Below are positions 14,967-22,899 of a DNA stretch of 64,000 nt, one piece after another; position 1 is the stretch's first letter, and each line of letters begins with the position of its first letter. Below the pieces are notes generated by a model. The model had not been told where the DNA came from, made no database searches, and worked only from the letters and a program-made list of their open reading frames with translations. The stretch covers positions 1 through 64,000 of the forward strand of contig NZ_FOGS01000014.1 in the NCBI RefSeq assembly GCF_900111305.1, given 5' to 3'. The position numbers were made by a program, and so were the translations under genes. The stretch comes from Vreelandella subterranea. GTDB taxonomy: Bacteria > Pseudomonadota > Gammaproteobacteria > Pseudomonadales > Halomonadaceae.

Positions 14967-15950
14967 ATGAGCAACAGCAATAACGCGACGGCGTTCTGGG
15001 TGACCCACCCAGGCCGTGGTGAACTCAGGCATGAGACATTGCCAGCGGCGGGTGAGGATGACGTTCTTGTGCGTACCCTCTATACCGGGATCAGCCGTGG
15101 TACCGAATCGCTGGTATTCAATGCCCGCGTGCCGGAAAGCGAGTTTGCCCGCATGCGAGCCCCCTTCCAGGCGGGTGATTTTCCCGCGCCGGTCAAATAC
15201 GGTTACGCCAATGTGGGCCATGTTCTGCAGGGTCCGCCCAAGCTACTGAACCAGCGCGTATTTTGTTTGTATCCCCATCAAGACCACTTCGTGGTGCCCG
15301 CGTCGGCGGTGCTACCGCTTCCAGATGCCTTACCGGCCGAGCGCGCCGTGCTGGCCGCCAACATGGAAACCGCGATCAACGGTGTCTGGGATGCCGAACC
15401 TGTACTGGGCGAACGGATCAGTGTCATTGGTGCGGGCGTCGTTGGCGCGCTGGTAGCCTATCTATGCGCCCGGATACCCGGCGTCGAGGTGCAGTTGATC
15501 GATATCAACCCCGACCGCGAATCGCTGGCAGCGGCGCTTGGCGTGCCGTTCAGCCTGCCTGAAGCGGCCAGTGCCGAACGGGACTGCGTGATTCACGCCA
15601 GCGGCCACGCAGACGGCCTGCGTCAAGCGCTGAGCCTGGTGGGTAATGAGGGGCGCATCATCGAAATGAGCTGGTTTGGTGAAGGCGAGGTAGCGGTGCC
15701 ACTTGGTGGTGCTTTTCATTCCCGGCGGCTTACCCTGCGTGCGAGTCAAGTGGGTCAATTGCCGCCTCGCTTGCAGCCACGCTGGGATTATCAACGGCGG
15801 CTCCGCCTGGCACTGAACCTGCTGGTGGATGATCGCCTGGATGCCCTGATCAGCGGGGAAAGCGACTTTACCCGCATGCCTGACCTGGCTCCCGCGCTGT
15901 TTGCATCCAGCAGCACCGAGCTGTGCCATCGTCTGCGCTATTCCCACTAA
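14967..15950 (+). CDS. MDR-family (zinc-alcohol-dehydrogenase-like) dehydrogenase
   Basis: A 327-residue medium-chain dehydrogenase/reductase. The GroES-like N-terminal half contains LYTGISRGTESLVF, where the catalytic-zinc Cys of true alcohol dehydrogenases is absent. The Rossmann half has SVIGAGVVGALVAYL and a DINPDRESL acidic stretch, suggesting NAD. The structural zinc Cys cluster is also not seen. GGAG is 5 nt before the ATG at 14967; a GTG at 14961 is too close to it. It is the first of four same-strand genes (PTPS-like, GT-methyltransferase, flippase-like) and probably oxidises or reduces an intermediate of their shared product (inference). Confidence 0.85.
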   Translation: MSNSNNATAFWVTHPGRGELRHETLPAAGEDDVLVRTLYTGISRGTESLVFNARVPESEFARMRAPFQAGDFPAPVKYGYANVGHVLQGPPKLLNQRVFCLYPHQDHFVVPASAVLPLPDALPAERAVLAANMETAINGVWDAEPVLGERISVIGAGVVGALVAYLCARIPGVEVQLIDINPDRESLAAALGVPFSLPEAASAERDCVIHASGHADGLRQALSLVGNEGRIIEMSWFGEGEVAVPLGGAFHSRRLTLRASQVGQLPPRLQPRWDYQRRLRLALNLLVDDRLDALISGESDFTRMPDLAPALFASSSTELCHRLRYSH

Positions 15951-15973
15951 CGCTAAATATGACAGGAGTGTCT

Positions 15974-16372
15974 ATGTACCGCTTATGTGTCCGTGATCAT
16001 TTTATGATTGCCCATAGCTTCAAGGGTGACGTCTTTGGCCCAGCCCAGCGCACCCACGGCGCGACCTACGTGGTGGATGTCATCTTCCAGCGACCCGAGC
16101 TGGATGATGACGGTCTGGTCATTGATATCGGCTTGGCGGGTGAGACGCTTAAAGCGGTCCTGGCAGGCTACAACTACCAGAACCTGGATGAGGTGAATGA
16201 ACTGCAGGGTCACAATACCACCACTGAATTCATGGCCAAGGTGATCTATGACCAGCTTGCTGCCGCGATCAATGCAGGCGAGATGGGCAAGACGGCCCGA
16301 GGACTGACCCATCTCGAGGTCAAACTGCATGAGTCGCACGTGGCGTGGGCGAGCTACGAAGGCGCACTATGA
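15974..16372 (+). CDS. 6-pyruvoyl-tetrahydropterin-synthase/QueD-fold protein with altered active site
   Basis: A 132-residue T-fold protein resembling PTPS/QueD: DHFMIAHSF near the start, VIDIG, TTTEFMAKVI and a final HESHVAWASYEG. Key residues differ. In the C-x3-H-G-H motif the Cys is Ala24 and the second His is Ala30 (AQRTHGAT). The catalytic D-H-x2-L-N reads N67-Y-Q-N-L-D72. One zinc ligand, the nucleophile and the catalytic pair are therefore absent. His14 and His28 remain. An AGGAG precedes the ATG at 15974. The stop overlaps the next ATG (ATGA). It is unlikely to make 6-carboxytetrahydropterin; a pterin-like ligand is still plausible. Confidence 0.85.
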   Translation: MYRLCVRDHFMIAHSFKGDVFGPAQRTHGATYVVDVIFQRPELDDDGLVIDIGLAGETLKAVLAGYNYQNLDEVNELQGHNTTTEFMAKVIYDQLAAAINAGEMGKTARGLTHLEVKLHESHVAWASYEGAL

Positions 16373-18315
16373 ACCAGCGCTTTAGCCTGATAGTGGCTGG
16401 CGACCCAGGCCAACGCACCGGCGGCTACCTTTACGATGCCCACATCGTTTCGGCGCTGCGGGCACAGGGTTGGGTAATCGAGGTGATCGGGCTGGACGGA
16501 GCGTTTCCGGATGCCGACGCCGCCGCGAACCAGGCATTGGCGGGCGCATTGGCGGCCCAGCCCGATGGCGCGACGGTCGTCATCGACGGTCTGGCCATGG
16601 GCGCATTGCCCGAGGTGGTGAACCGCCACGTGGACCGCCTGGCCATTACGGCACTGGTGCATCACCCGCTGGGCGATGAACTGGGCCTGGACGCGGATGA
16701 CCAGCAGCGGCTTCACCAAAGCGAGTTGCGCGCCCTGGCGGCTGTCCCGCGGATTATCGTGACCAGCCACTTTACCGCCCGCCGATTATCGGCGCTGGCG
16801 GACGAATACAGCCTACCGCTGGTCGCCGCTGTCAGCGTTGTCGAACCCGGCGTTGAGCAGGCGCCGGTGAGCCCTGCCTGCGCGCCGGGTGAGCCACTGA
16901 ACTTGTTGTGCGTGGCGACCTTGACGCCCCGCAAAGGGCAGGACGTGCTGATTGAAGCCTTGGCCGGGCTCAAGGCGAGCCGCTGGCGCTGCGACTGCTT
17001 CGGTGGCGCACGGGATGCTGAGTTCACCCTCCGCTTGCAGTATCTGATTGAATTTCATGGCCTGGAGAGGCAGGCCACCCTGCATGGCGAGTGCGACAGC
17101 GACACCCTCGAAGCCGCCTACCATAACGCTCATGCCCTGGTGCTGCCTTCCTGGTACGAAGGTTATGGCATGGTGGTGACCGAGGCGCTGGCCCACGGCC
17201 TGCCCGTCATCACCACGACCGGAGGGGCACTACGCGATACCTTGCCCGCCGGTGCCGGTTTAAGCGTTGAACCCGGCGATGTCGAGGCCTTGCAAAGCGC
17301 TATCGAGCGGTTCTGTGACGATGCCGACCTGCGTGCCTCACTGCGCCAGGGAGCCATTGAGGCCCGCCAGACACTCAAGGACTGGCCCGCCGCGGCCGAG
17401 GCATTTGCCCATGCGCTGGCGGCAACACCGGCGCCCCTGGTGTCGGGTAGCGAATTTCCTGCCTCTTGGTTGGCGCTGCGCGAGCCGGTGGACCACGACT
17501 CACGCTCCCAACGCCTTGTCACGCTTGCCAATGACTGGCTGTCTGCCTGTCCCACGCCTCATCGGCTGGTGGACCTGGGCTGTGGCCGGGGCAGCAATGT
17601 GCATTACCTGGCACCTCGTCTAGCTGGCCCGCAAACCTGGACCCTGATCGACCACGACGCCACCTTGCTTGGCGACGCCCGGGCGCGGGTGATGACGTTG
17701 CGGGATGCAAACGGACAGACCATCGCTGCCGACACCGAGACGGCCTCTTTCGCCCGTCTCGACACCCCGGTGTTGAACGGCGCGCACCTTATCACCGCCT
17801 CGGCACTGCTCGATCTGGTTTCGAAGTCCTGGATTGACCAACTGGTTGCCCACTGCACTGCGCATCGTCAGGGAGTGCTCATGGCGCTCAGCGTTACCGG
17901 TGACTGGTGGTTTACCGACCGCCATCAACGACCGATTGCCGATGACGACGATCAATGGGTGCTCGATCTTTTTCGTGCCCATCAGCAGCGCGATAAAGGC
18001 CTTGGCGGTGCCCTTGGTGGTCGCGCGCATGCCACCCTTGCGGCTGCTTTTAAGGTGGTGAATTACCGCGTTGAAGAAGCGGATACGCCGTGGCAGTTAT
18101 CGGCGGGTAATCCTGTCCATCAGCCACTGATGGCGTCATTGATCGAGGGCTGGGCGTCGGCGGCCAATGAACACGCGCCCCACGCCACCGGCCGCATTGC
18201 CGACTGGGCCGCCCAGCGCCGCCAGGCCGTCGCCAGCGGTGAGCTTGGCATCTGGGTAGGCCACCGTGATCTGCTGGCCTTGCCCCAGGAAGCACAACCC
18301 CAGGGGGAGGCGTAA
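16369..18315 (+). CDS. Glycosyltransferase family 4 / SAM methyltransferase fusion
   Basis: A 648-residue two-domain protein. Residues 1-355 form a GT-B glycosyltransferase: GGYLYDAHIVSAL near the start, CVATLTPRKGQDVLIEAL at mid-domain and YEGYGMVVTEALAHGLPV, which carries the E-x7-E donor motif. Residues about 375-590 form a class I methyltransferase: LVDLGCGRGSNVHYL and LIDHD. The start overlaps the PTPS-like stop, implying tight coupling. The fusion suggests that a sugar is attached and the product methylated by one polypeptide. Substrates are unknown; the neighbours point to a pterin or pyrimidine aglycone (inference). Confidence 0.88.
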   Translation: MNQRFSLIVAGDPGQRTGGYLYDAHIVSALRAQGWVIEVIGLDGAFPDADAAANQALAGALAAQPDGATVVIDGLAMGALPEVVNRHVDRLAITALVHHPLGDELGLDADDQQRLHQSELRALAAVPRIIVTSHFTARRLSALADEYSLPLVAAVSVVEPGVEQAPVSPACAPGEPLNLLCVATLTPRKGQDVLIEALAGLKASRWRCDCFGGARDAEFTLRLQYLIEFHGLERQATLHGECDSDTLEAAYHNAHALVLPSWYEGYGMVVTEALAHGLPVITTTGGALRDTLPAGAGLSVEPGDVEALQSAIERFCDDADLRASLRQGAIEARQTLKDWPAAAEAFAHALAATPAPLVSGSEFPASWLALREPVDHDSRSQRLVTLANDWLSACPTPHRLVDLGCGRGSNVHYLAPRLAGPQTWTLIDHDATLLGDARARVMTLRDANGQTIAADTETASFARLDTPVLNGAHLITASALLDLVSKSWIDQLVAHCTAHRQGVLMALSVTGDWWFTDRHQRPIADDDDQWVLDLFRAHQQRDKGLGGALGGRAHATLAAAFKVVNYRVEEADTPWQLSAGNPVHQPLMASLIEGWASAANEHAPHATGRIADWAAQRRQAVASGELGIWVGHRDLLALPQEAQPQGEA

Positions 18316-18319
18316 CACC

Positions 18320-20173
18320 ATGGTCAATGCGCAGTGGTGGCACTCCCCGTGGCTGCGCCGCGTGGTCGTCAGCGGCTTGCTGCTGGGGGCCGTTGCACTG
18401 TGGGTCGATCCTCGGGCGATTGTCGCGCAAGTGCAGCGATTCTCCCTTGGCTGGGTGCTGTTGGCACTACTGATCAGCGTCGGTCAGGTCGCTCTTAGCG
18501 CCTGGCGGTGGCAGCTAACCGCCAGGTTGATCCAGGTGCCCATGCGTTTCGGTTATGCGCTGCGCGAGTATTACCTGGCCTTGCTGGTGAACCAGCTATT
18601 GCCGGGCGGCGTCTTGGGTGATGCGGGGCGTGCTCACCGGCATGCCAGCCAATCCGCCTCAAGGGGGCGGGCGTGGCGCGCGGTGATTATCGAGCGGGTC
18701 TCCGGCCAGGTGGCCATGGGGTTGCTGACGCTCGTGGCGCTTGCGCTGTCGCCGCTGTGGCATGCAGCGCTTGGCTGGTCGGTGTGGTTATCCATCGGTG
18801 TTGCCGGGGCGCTGTGTGTGGGAGGTATCTCGGCGCTCGTCGGTCTGGCACGTAAAGGGTCGATCAACGTGCCTGGCTGGTGTCTGTCCGTTGGCCGGGA
18901 TATCCAGCGCGGCCTGTTAACGGCGGGTGTCTGGCCTCTTCAGTTGCTGTCCTCGCTGACCATTGTACTCAGTTATGGCCTGGTCATGGTTTGTGCGGCG
19001 CGGGCGATCGGCGTTGAGCTGCCGGTGTCGAGCCTGTTGGCTCTGGCACCGGTGGTGCTACTTGCCATGCTGGTGCCTTTGTCGGTGGCCGGTTGGGGCG
19101 TGCGTGAAGGCGCCGCAGCAGGCGTCTGGATGTGGGTGGGCTTGCCCGTCGCCCAGGGCGTGGCGGTGTCGCTGGCCTACGGTGTCGTCGTGCTGCTCGC
19201 CAGTTTGCCGGGCCTTTGGGTGGCCATCGGCCGCCGCCATGCGGCACTACCCCCCGAAAGTGGCCGGGCGCAGCAGGACGTCGAACAGGGTGTCTTCGCC
19301 ACAACGGAAGGTTCGCAGCGCGGGGCGCAGCGCAGTGTCCAGCGTTTCAATCGGTGTCATCTGCAACCCAGGGCGCCCCGAGCCAATCAGCAGCGGCGCA
19401 ACAAGCAAGTGCAGCCGGTCGACCACGCCTGCCTCGATAAACTGAGAGACGGTAATCCCGCCGCCCTCGACCAGGATCCGGCGCAATTGGTGCGCGTCGA
19501 GCAGTTCAATGACATCACGGGGTTCGAATTGGCCTCGGTCATTCAGCGGCAGCACGCAGCGCGTCACGTTGGCAGACGGGGCGGGAGGCGTGGCATCCGG
19601 CCCGATCACATGCAGGGTGGGCGCCACGCGGGTCTGAAACAGTTGCCGGTCCATCGACACGCGGCCACGCGGGTCGAGTACAACGCGAGTGGGGTTAACG
19701 CCGCTAACGTGGCGCACGGTCAACTGCGGATCATCCGCATCGGCGGTACCGGCACCGATAACCACGGCATCGGCAAGCCCCCTCAGTCGGTGCAGATGCA
19801 CAAGGCTCGCCCGCCCGTTGATGTAGTGGGAATGACCGCTCTGGGTGGCAATGCGTCCGTCCAGGCTTTGTCCCAACTGCGCCACCACCCACGACGCCGT
19901 CGTTGCCAGGGGGGCCAGGCAGCTCGCCAGCTCGCTGGCTTCAGTGGCCATCGGGTTCCCATCATCCGGGAGTTGGCCTGCCAGCAGGCGCTGCCAGGTG
20001 GCGTCCGGGATGACGTCAGTGTCGGGGCTCAATCGATTCGTACGTTCCATGGAGTCGGGCATGACGCCTCCGTTCGGGATCAATCGTTGCATCATGCGGT
20101 GCACGGCGACCCGGCGCAAGCGCCACTCGCCCGTCACGCCAGTCAGCCAGGAGGCTTCTATGTATCACATTGA
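18320..20173 (+). CDS. UPF0104 / LPG-synthase-TM flippase-like membrane protein with read-through 3' frame
   Basis: Residues 1-310 form a protein of the LPG_synthase_TM (UPF0104) family: about eight helices with QLLPGGVLGDAGRAHRH, RVSGQVAMGLL and VAGWGVREGAAAGVWMW. Usual length is about 310-330 residues. Here the frame has no stop at the expected place (near 19250) and continues to 20171-20173. It reads about 305 residues antisense to the RibD-like gene and into the start of the RibA-like gene. That tail is compositionally antisense (rich in Arg, His, Gln). The stop was probably lost or shifted. The family is thought to move lipids or lipid-linked molecules. Confidence 0.75.
   Translation: MVNAQWWHSPWLRRVVVSGLLLGAVALWVDPRAIVAQVQRFSLGWVLLALLISVGQVALSAWRWQLTARLIQVPMRFGYALREYYLALLVNQLLPGGVLGDAGRAHRHASQSASRGRAWRAVIIERVSGQVAMGLLTLVALALSPLWHAALGWSVWLSIGVAGALCVGGISALVGLARKGSINVPGWCLSVGRDIQRGLLTAGVWPLQLLSSLTIVLSYGLVMVCAARAIGVELPVSSLLALAPVVLLAMLVPLSVAGWGVREGAAAGVWMWVGLPVAQGVAVSLAYGVVVLLASLPGLWVAIGRRHAALPPESGRAQQDVEQGVFATTEGSQRGAQRSVQRFNRCHLQPRAPRANQQRRNKQVQPVDHACLDKLRDGNPAALDQDPAQLVRVEQFNDITGFELASVIQRQHAARHVGRRGGRRGIRPDHMQGGRHAGLKQLPVHRHAATRVEYNASGVNAANVAHGQLRIIRIGGTGTDNHGIGKPPQSVQMHKARPPVDVVGMTALGGNASVQALSQLRHHPRRRRCQGGQAARQLAGFSGHRVPIIRELACQQALPGGVRDDVSVGAQSIRTFHGVGHDASVRDQSLHHAVHGDPAQAPLARHASQPGGFYVSH
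19247..20062 (-). CDS. RibD C-terminal-domain reductase (DHFR-like)
   Basis: A 271-residue protein containing the RibD-C / dihydrofolate-reductase-like fold: WVVAQLGQSLDGRIAT, LRGLADAVVIGAGTADAD, a PTRVVLDPRG stretch and RILVEGGG. RibD-C reduces the ribose of a pyrimidine intermediate of riboflavin synthesis to ribityl with NADPH. The N-terminal deaminase domain is absent; instead there are about 55 residues with no recognised motif. I chose the ATG at 20062 with GGAGG upstream. It is divergent from the GTP cyclohydrolase II-like gene, so the pair could supply a reduced pyrimidine precursor. The 3' end overlaps the read-through flippase frame. Confidence 0.88.
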   Translation of the reverse strand: MPDSMERTNRLSPDTDVIPDATWQRLLAGQLPDDGNPMATEASELASCLAPLATTASWVVAQLGQSLDGRIATQSGHSHYINGRASLVHLHRLRGLADAVVIGAGTADADDPQLTVRHVSGVNPTRVVLDPRGRVSMDRQLFQTRVAPTLHVIGPDATPPAPSANVTRCVLPLNDRGQFEPRDVIELLDAHQLRRILVEGGGITVSQFIEAGVVDRLHLLVAPLLIGSGRPGLQMTPIETLDTALRPALRTFRCGEDTLFDVLLRPATFGG

Positions 20174-21260
20174 ACGCGCCATCTTTGATATTCGACGAGG
20201 GCTCCCCGTGGTGGTGAAGTCGGGCGATCAGCAACTGCTGGTTCAGGCCCTGGAGGGCGGCGAGTCGGTGAATGAGCTGACCCGGCTCTCAGGCTCGCGG
20301 CCTTCGCTGGTTTTGACGCGCCACCGTCTGGAAGCCATGGGGGTGTCGATCACCTCCGATGCTGCCTACCTGCCCCTGGCAGCCCAGATGGACGAGGGTG
20401 CCCTGCATACGCTGGCCGTCGCCCAGGTGGCGCCAGGTGATGCGCCGACCCTGCTGAGCGGCTTGCAGCCAGCGGGTACTGCCGAGCGGGCTGCCCTGGC
20501 GCTGATGCGTCGAGCCCTGCTGATCCCTGCCGCCCTGATTGCCGTGGTGGGCGACAAGGCCGCTGAAGGAATCGCGCAACAGTTGGCGAAGGGGGAGCTG
20601 CTGGCCGTTGATGCCAGCGATGCTGAGTCCTGCCTGAATGGGGCACCGGGCATGCTCAAGCGGGTCAGCGAAGCTCGCATTCCGTTAGAAGATGCCGCCG
20701 AGAGTCGGTTTGTGCTGTTTCGTGAGCCGGATGGCCTGCGTGAGCATGTGGCCGTGGTCATCGGCCGACCCGAGGCGCACACCGAGGCCGTGCCGCTGCG
20801 CATGCACTCGGCGTGCCTGACCGGTGACCTGTTTGGTAGCCTGCGGTGTGACTGTGGCGAGCAATTGCGTAACGCCGTCGCCGATATCGAGGCGATGGGG
20901 GGCGGGGTGCTGCTGTATCTGGCTCAGGAAGGCCGGGGAATCGGCCTGGCCAACAAGCTTCGCGCCTATACCCTGCAGGATGATGGTCTGGACACTGTCG
21001 ATGCCGACCAGATGCTGGGCTTTGGCGATGATGAACGCGATTACGCCGTGGCGGTGGATATGCTGCATGCGCTGGATATTTCCCGCGTGCAGCTGCTCAC
21101 CAATAACCCGTTGAAAATGCAGGCACTCAGTGAAGGCGGGATTGAAGTGGTCGCTCGTCAGGCACTGTACGGCCGCTTGACCGATCAGAACCATCGTTAC
21201 CTCAATGCCAAGGCCACCCGAGCCGGGCACTTTTTGGAAGAGGTGTTAAGTAGTAAGTAG
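20161..21260 (+). CDS. ribA: GTP cyclohydrolase II with degenerate RibB-like N-terminal domain
   Basis: A 366-residue protein. The C-terminal half (about 175-366) is GTP cyclohydrolase II: the zinc cysteines lie in HSACLTGDLFGSLRCDCG, with the catalytic loop QEGRGIGLANKLRAY, DERDYAVAVDML and LTNNPLKM. It opens the imidazole ring of GTP to a diaminopyrimidine. The N-terminal half starts IERAIFDIRRGLPVVV like RibB of RibBA proteins but lacks the acidic DDEDRENEGDL active-site motif, so dihydroxybutanone phosphate synthesis is unlikely. GGAGG precedes the ATG. No FMN riboswitch is visible upstream. The context suggests a specialised paralogue, not the housekeeping riboflavin gene. Confidence 0.88.
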
Positions 21261-21313
21261 TAAGAGATAAGTAGTGAGAGATAAGAGGTAAGTTGTAATA
21301 AGTTGTAAGAGGT
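21247..21313. repeat. Degenerate short repeats (GTAAG / AGAGATAAG units)
   Basis: About 65 bp built from variants of GTAAGTAGTAAG, AGAGATAAG and GTAAGTTGTAA follow the ribA-like stop in the gap before the convergent creatininase gene. The strand bias (almost no C) is extreme. No gene or hairpin is present. Confidence 0.8.
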
Positions 21314-21325
21314 AAGTCGCTATCG

Positions 21326-22102
21326 CTAAGCCTTTTCAAGTGGTGGCAGGTTGGCGGTTTCCGCCACGACCTTGGCGAGTAGACGGGCGTAATGATGAAC
21401 CAAACGTGCGCCCAGTTCGGCCGTCGCCAGGCGGGCATCGCCCGCTACACCCTGGTGGCTTAGATCTTCCGCCAGCCAGGCGAAGGCCGCAGCACCCTCT
21501 GGCCCAATTAGGGCATCGTCTTGAGCAGCAGCCAGAGAGGGCGCTTGATAGCCCTGCAACTGCACCAGCGTAGGTGCCAAATGCAGCATCATGGCGGTTT
21601 CCAGCGCGCCACCGTGCAAGCCTTTGCGCAATTCATCGGCGTCAATGGCCCCTTCAAGGGGCGGCAGGCGGGTGTAAGTCGCCTTGACCACACGCATTCC
21701 GTGGCGGCGGCGCAGCGTCAGCGAGGCCAGATCCATCACCGCCTTGTTGCCGCCGTGGCTGTTGATCAATACCAGGCGCTCTATCCCCGTGCGGGCCAGG
21801 CTATCGCCGTAGGCTTCGAGGGTGGCAATGGCTACGGGGGCGGGCAGACTGAGCGTGCCGGGATAGCTGGCATGTTCATCGCTTGCGCCAACGCTGATCG
21901 GCGGCAGACAGATGACTTCCAGCGATGGCGATAGCTGCTCGAGCATCGCGCTTTGCAGGCCTTCGCCAATCATAATATCTGTGGCTAACGGGAGGTGGGT
22001 GCCGTGCTGTTCAACGGCGCCGAGGACCAATACGGCTACCGGGTCGCGTTCGGCGACTTCGGCTAGCTGGGGGGCGGTAAGTTGCTGCCAGTGGTGGATC
22101 AT
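21326..22102 (-). CDS. Creatininase-family amidohydrolase
   Basis: A 258-residue protein with the metal-binding motifs of the creatininase superfamily: GAVEQHGTHLPLATD, ASYPGTLSL, INSHGGNKAVMDLASL and HGGALETAMML. The family includes creatinine amidohydrolase, the archaeal formamide hydrolase ArfB acting after GTP cyclohydrolase III, and MftE. Its place beside GTP cyclohydrolase II and a RibD-C reductase suggests a pyrimidine amide substrate (inference). It is only 14 bp downstream of the fkbM stop on the same strand, so it may be the last gene of the opgGH operon. Ribosome site weak. Confidence 0.87.
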   Translation of the reverse strand: MIHHWQQLTAPQLAEVAERDPVAVLVLGAVEQHGTHLPLATDIMIGEGLQSAMLEQLSPSLEVICLPPISVGASDEHASYPGTLSLPAPVAIATLEAYGDSLARTGIERLVLINSHGGNKAVMDLASLTLRRRHGMRVVKATYTRLPPLEGAIDADELRKGLHGGALETAMMLHLAPTLVQLQGYQAPSLAAAQDDALIGPEGAAAFAWLAEDLSHQGVAGDARLATAELGARLVHHYARLLAKVVAETANLPPLEKA

Positions 22103-22116
22103 GGGGTTAAACGTGC

Positions 22117-22899
22117 CTATGGGGTGTTCAGGAGGTGCGGGTGGTCCGAGCGGCAGGCATAAAGGTCGCCAGAGGGCAGGGCGTCTGCCCCCTCGTTAAG
22201 CCATTGGCGAGTCGCCTCCGGTGTCTGCCATTCTTTCCAGCGAAAATGGCGCTGCTCGCCGACGACGACATTGTAGCGATAATCGCCCAGGTGGCTTAAC
22301 CGGTCGATGCATTCATGGCTGACCTTGAGAGCGCCGGTTACGAATTCCACCGATAGTGCTGCCACGGGATAGCTTAGCCCGGCCAATACCTCGGCTTCAA
22401 AGCCTTCCACATCGATCTTGATGAAACTGGGCTCGCCGTAGTCGGTAATGAGTCGATCGAGCGTGATGACGGGAACGCTCAGGCGTTGCTCCCAGCGCAC
22501 CTGGCTAAAGCCCGCGTTGTGTTGGCCGATCTGCTCGCGCCATTCGCTGGCGAGGGTCGAGAGCGTGGGGTTGGCGCTGCTGATGGCAATTTCGGCAACG
22601 CCCTCGGTGGAGCCTGCCGCCACCGGCAGCAGGGTGACGGAGGGCGTTTTTACGATGCGCTTGAACCACAGCGCGAGAACGGGCTGCGGCTCCAGGGCGA
22701 TCACCCGGGCGCCCAGCGCGTAAAAGGCGGCGCTTCGGTCACCCAGGTGGGCACCAATATCAAATGCGGGTTTGCCCGGCACAATGAACGGCCGGTAAAG
22801 CTGCTTAAGCCCCCGCTGGCGTCCTGGACGCCAGTAGATGAACAGCGAGCGGGCAAGTCCGCTCGCTTGACGCAGCCGTTGTCCATACCCGAACGGCAT
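22117..22899 (-). CDS. FkbM-family SAM-dependent methyltransferase
   Basis: A 260-residue protein with the FkbM pattern: FDIGAHLGDRSAAFYALG (motif I), IALEPQP and FIKIDVEGFEAEVLAGL. FkbM enzymes O-methylate sugars and natural products. Its ATG overlaps the opgH stop as TAATG behind GGAG, so it is translated with the glucan genes. The obvious candidate substrate is the periplasmic glucan or its membrane intermediate (inference); substitution of these glucans by phosphoglycerol, succinyl and other groups is known, but methylation would be unusual. Confidence 0.88.
   Translation of the reverse strand: MPFGYGQRLRQASGLARSLFIYWRPGRQRGLKQLYRPFIVPGKPAFDIGAHLGDRSAAFYALGARVIALEPQPVLALWFKRIVKTPSVTLLPVAAGSTEGVAEIAISSANPTLSTLASEWREQIGQHNAGFSQVRWEQRLSVPVITLDRLITDYGEPSFIKIDVEGFEAEVLAGLSYPVAALSVEFVTGALKVSHECIDRLSHLGDYRYNVVVGEQRHFRWKEWQTPEATRQWLNEGADALPSGDLYACRSDHPHLLNTP

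Noticed and set aside
15974..16372. Calling the PTPS-fold gene queD (queuosine pathway)
   Set aside because: The nucleophilic Cys, one zinc His and the catalytic Asp-His are missing, and no queC/queE neighbours are present.
20063..20160. FMN riboswitch upstream of the ribA-like gene
   Set aside because: The conserved RFN-element core was looked for and not seen in the 98-bp gap.
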